A stretch of 64,000 bases of DNA, taken from contig NZ_JBNPWZ010000002.1 of assembly GCF_050433565.1 (NCBI RefSeq), forward strand, positions 124,001 to 188,000. The letters are read 5' to 3'. The notes under the pieces are model-generated. The model ran no database searches and was not told where the DNA came from. It worked only from the letters and a program-made list of their open reading frames with translations. Shown here one piece after another: positions 63,329 to 64,000 of the stretch; the first letter of the stretch is position 1, and every line of letters starts with the position of its first letter. This stretch comes from Ornithinibacillus bavariensis (GTDB lineage Bacteria; Bacillota; Bacilli; Bacillales; Amphibacillaceae). A program made the translations under genes and the position numbers.

Positions 63329-63802
63329 TTGGAATTGACAACAAGTAGAATTAAAGAAAATACTGCAATTGAGATCCTAACTTGGAAATATGAAAAGCCG
63401 TATGATTTTTATAATAATGTTCTATCTGGCGAAGCTATTTTGGAGTTGATGAGTAATTCTTATCGAGCAGTTCTTCATAAGGAAGAGGTAATCGGTTTCT
63501 TTTGTACAGGAAGAGATGCACAAGTACCTAAGGGGCATGAGGTTAATGCCTATGCTGATTCTTGTGTGGATATTGGAATTGGCATGAAACCGGAATTAAC
63601 TGGTAAAGGAATAGGAACCATTTTTTTACGGTTTATTTTACAAGAAGTTTTACGAGAAGCAAAAGGCAGTATACGATTAACGGTGGCAGAATTTAACCTT
63701 CGAGCAATTCGCCTATATGAGAAGTTTAATTTTTTAAAGCAGAGCGAGTTTGTTAGGGGCGATGGTGTTAAGTTTATTGTAATGGTAAGAGACGAGGAGT
63801 AG
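63329..63802 (+). CDS. GNAT-family acetyltransferase
   Basis: A 157-residue GNAT starting at TTG after GAGGGTAAG. VDIGIGMKPELTGKGIGTIF is motif A and EFNLRAIRLYEKFNFLKQSE motif B. It has a longer N-terminal region than the preceding GNAT. Substrate unknown. It ends 8 bases before the fosB start, probably one operon. Confidence 0.85.
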   Translation: MELTTSRIKENTAIEILTWKYEKPYDFYNNVLSGEAILELMSNSYRAVLHKEEVIGFFCTGRDAQVPKGHEVNAYADSCVDIGIGMKPELTGKGIGTIFLRFILQEVLREAKGSIRLTVAEFNLRAIRLYEKFNFLKQSEFVRGDGVKFIVMVRDEE

Positions 63803-63810
63803 GATTAAGA

Positions 63811-64000
63811 ATGAAATTAGGTGGAATTAATCATCTATTATTTTCGGTATCGGATTTAGAGCAATCCATTCAATTTTACCAACATGTATTTGATGCAAAA
63901 CTCTTGGTAAAGGGGAAAACAACTGCTTACTTCGATTTGAATGGACTATGGCTGGCATTAAATGAAGAAAAGACAATTCCTCGAAACGAAATAGAACATT
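63811..64000 (+). CDS. fosB: FosB-type metallothiol transferase, N-terminal part
   Basis: The visible 63 residues begin MKLGGINHLLFSVSDLEQSI, with the first metal-ligand His at residue 8 of a VOC-fold enzyme. FDAKLLVKGKTTAYFDLNGL and WLALNEEKTIPRNEIEH match FosB (LNEEIHIPRNEI). FosB adds bacillithiol to fosfomycin and gives resistance. The gene runs off the window edge. Ribosome site GAGGAGTAGGA. Confidence 0.85.
   Translation, partial: MKLGGINHLLFSVSDLEQSIQFYQHVFDAKLLVKGKTTAYFDLNGLWLALNEEKTIPRNEIEH

Overview
The window reads as chromosome of an endospore-forming, low-GC Bacillaceae bacterium (Bacillus/Oceanobacillus-type; genus not resolved). Evidence: spore genes sspO, sspP, a gamma-type SASP-like gene and a cotD-like coat gene; a FosB-type thiol transferase; Mn-dependent pyrophosphatase; consistent AGGAGG ribosome sites and frequent TTG/GTG starts. 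There is one assembly gap (98 N) inside a tandem-repeat array.

Layout. 1-2.4 kb: end of a sodium:solute symporter and a long ATP-sulfurylase-like gene. 2.7-5.0 kb: a two-gene unit (unknown protein plus fused XRE/ImmA-type protease) and sspO. 5.2-14.9 kb: YhgE/Pip membrane protein, a MutT + PLD-helicase-DUF3427 pair that looks like a defence or DNA-damage module, an HXXEE membrane protein and a MutS2 paralogue without Smr domain, with gene debris between them. 14.9-22 kb: an ISL3 transposase remnant and then a glycocin (glycosylated bacteriocin) locus: a PH-domain protein (candidate immunity), a precursor peptide on the minus strand, and a divergent plus-strand operon of SunS-like glycosyltransferase, SunT-like C39-peptidase ABC transporter and BdbA-like thioredoxin. 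22.2-31.4 kb: a sugar system with a catabolite-repression-type promoter: ChvE-type binding lipoprotein, ATPase, permease, then a sensor binding protein, a YesM/LytS-type histidine kinase, an AraC-type response regulator and a second, XylF-like binding lipoprotein. 31.5-34.7 kb: quinone oxidoreductase, YkvA, DUF3892, SASP-like and EamA genes. 34.8-35.9 kb: a 52-bp minisatellite. 36-43.9 kb: a lipoprotein glycosidase-like gene with an apparent CTG start, two divergent c-di-GMP genes, a DAO-family oxidase and ppaC. 44-50.7 kb: many small proteins, sspP, mscL, an ABC-2 exporter, a TIMP-like protein and cotD. 50.8-64 kb: YpsA, a GNAT-DUF1992 fusion, DUF1906, a methyltransferase/Nudix/phosphorylase operon, HIT proteins, an MFS exporter, two tRNA genes, an Rpn-family nuclease, two GNATs and the start of fosB.

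The most striking content is the glycocin. The predicted core keeps the GccF-like plan of two C-X6-C helices separated by a loop with GYD-x-GTC, but has Cys where GccF has its glycosylated Ser, and it ends in an octaglycine run followed by a Cys-rich tail (CGTCVCR). The genes form a coherent minimal pathway: the glycosyltransferase would modify the loop Cys and perhaps a tail Cys, the C39 transporter would remove the leader and export, the thioredoxin would form the nested disulfides, and the PH-domain protein might protect the producer. All function calls rest on reading the sequence and on recalled family knowledge; no database search was possible.
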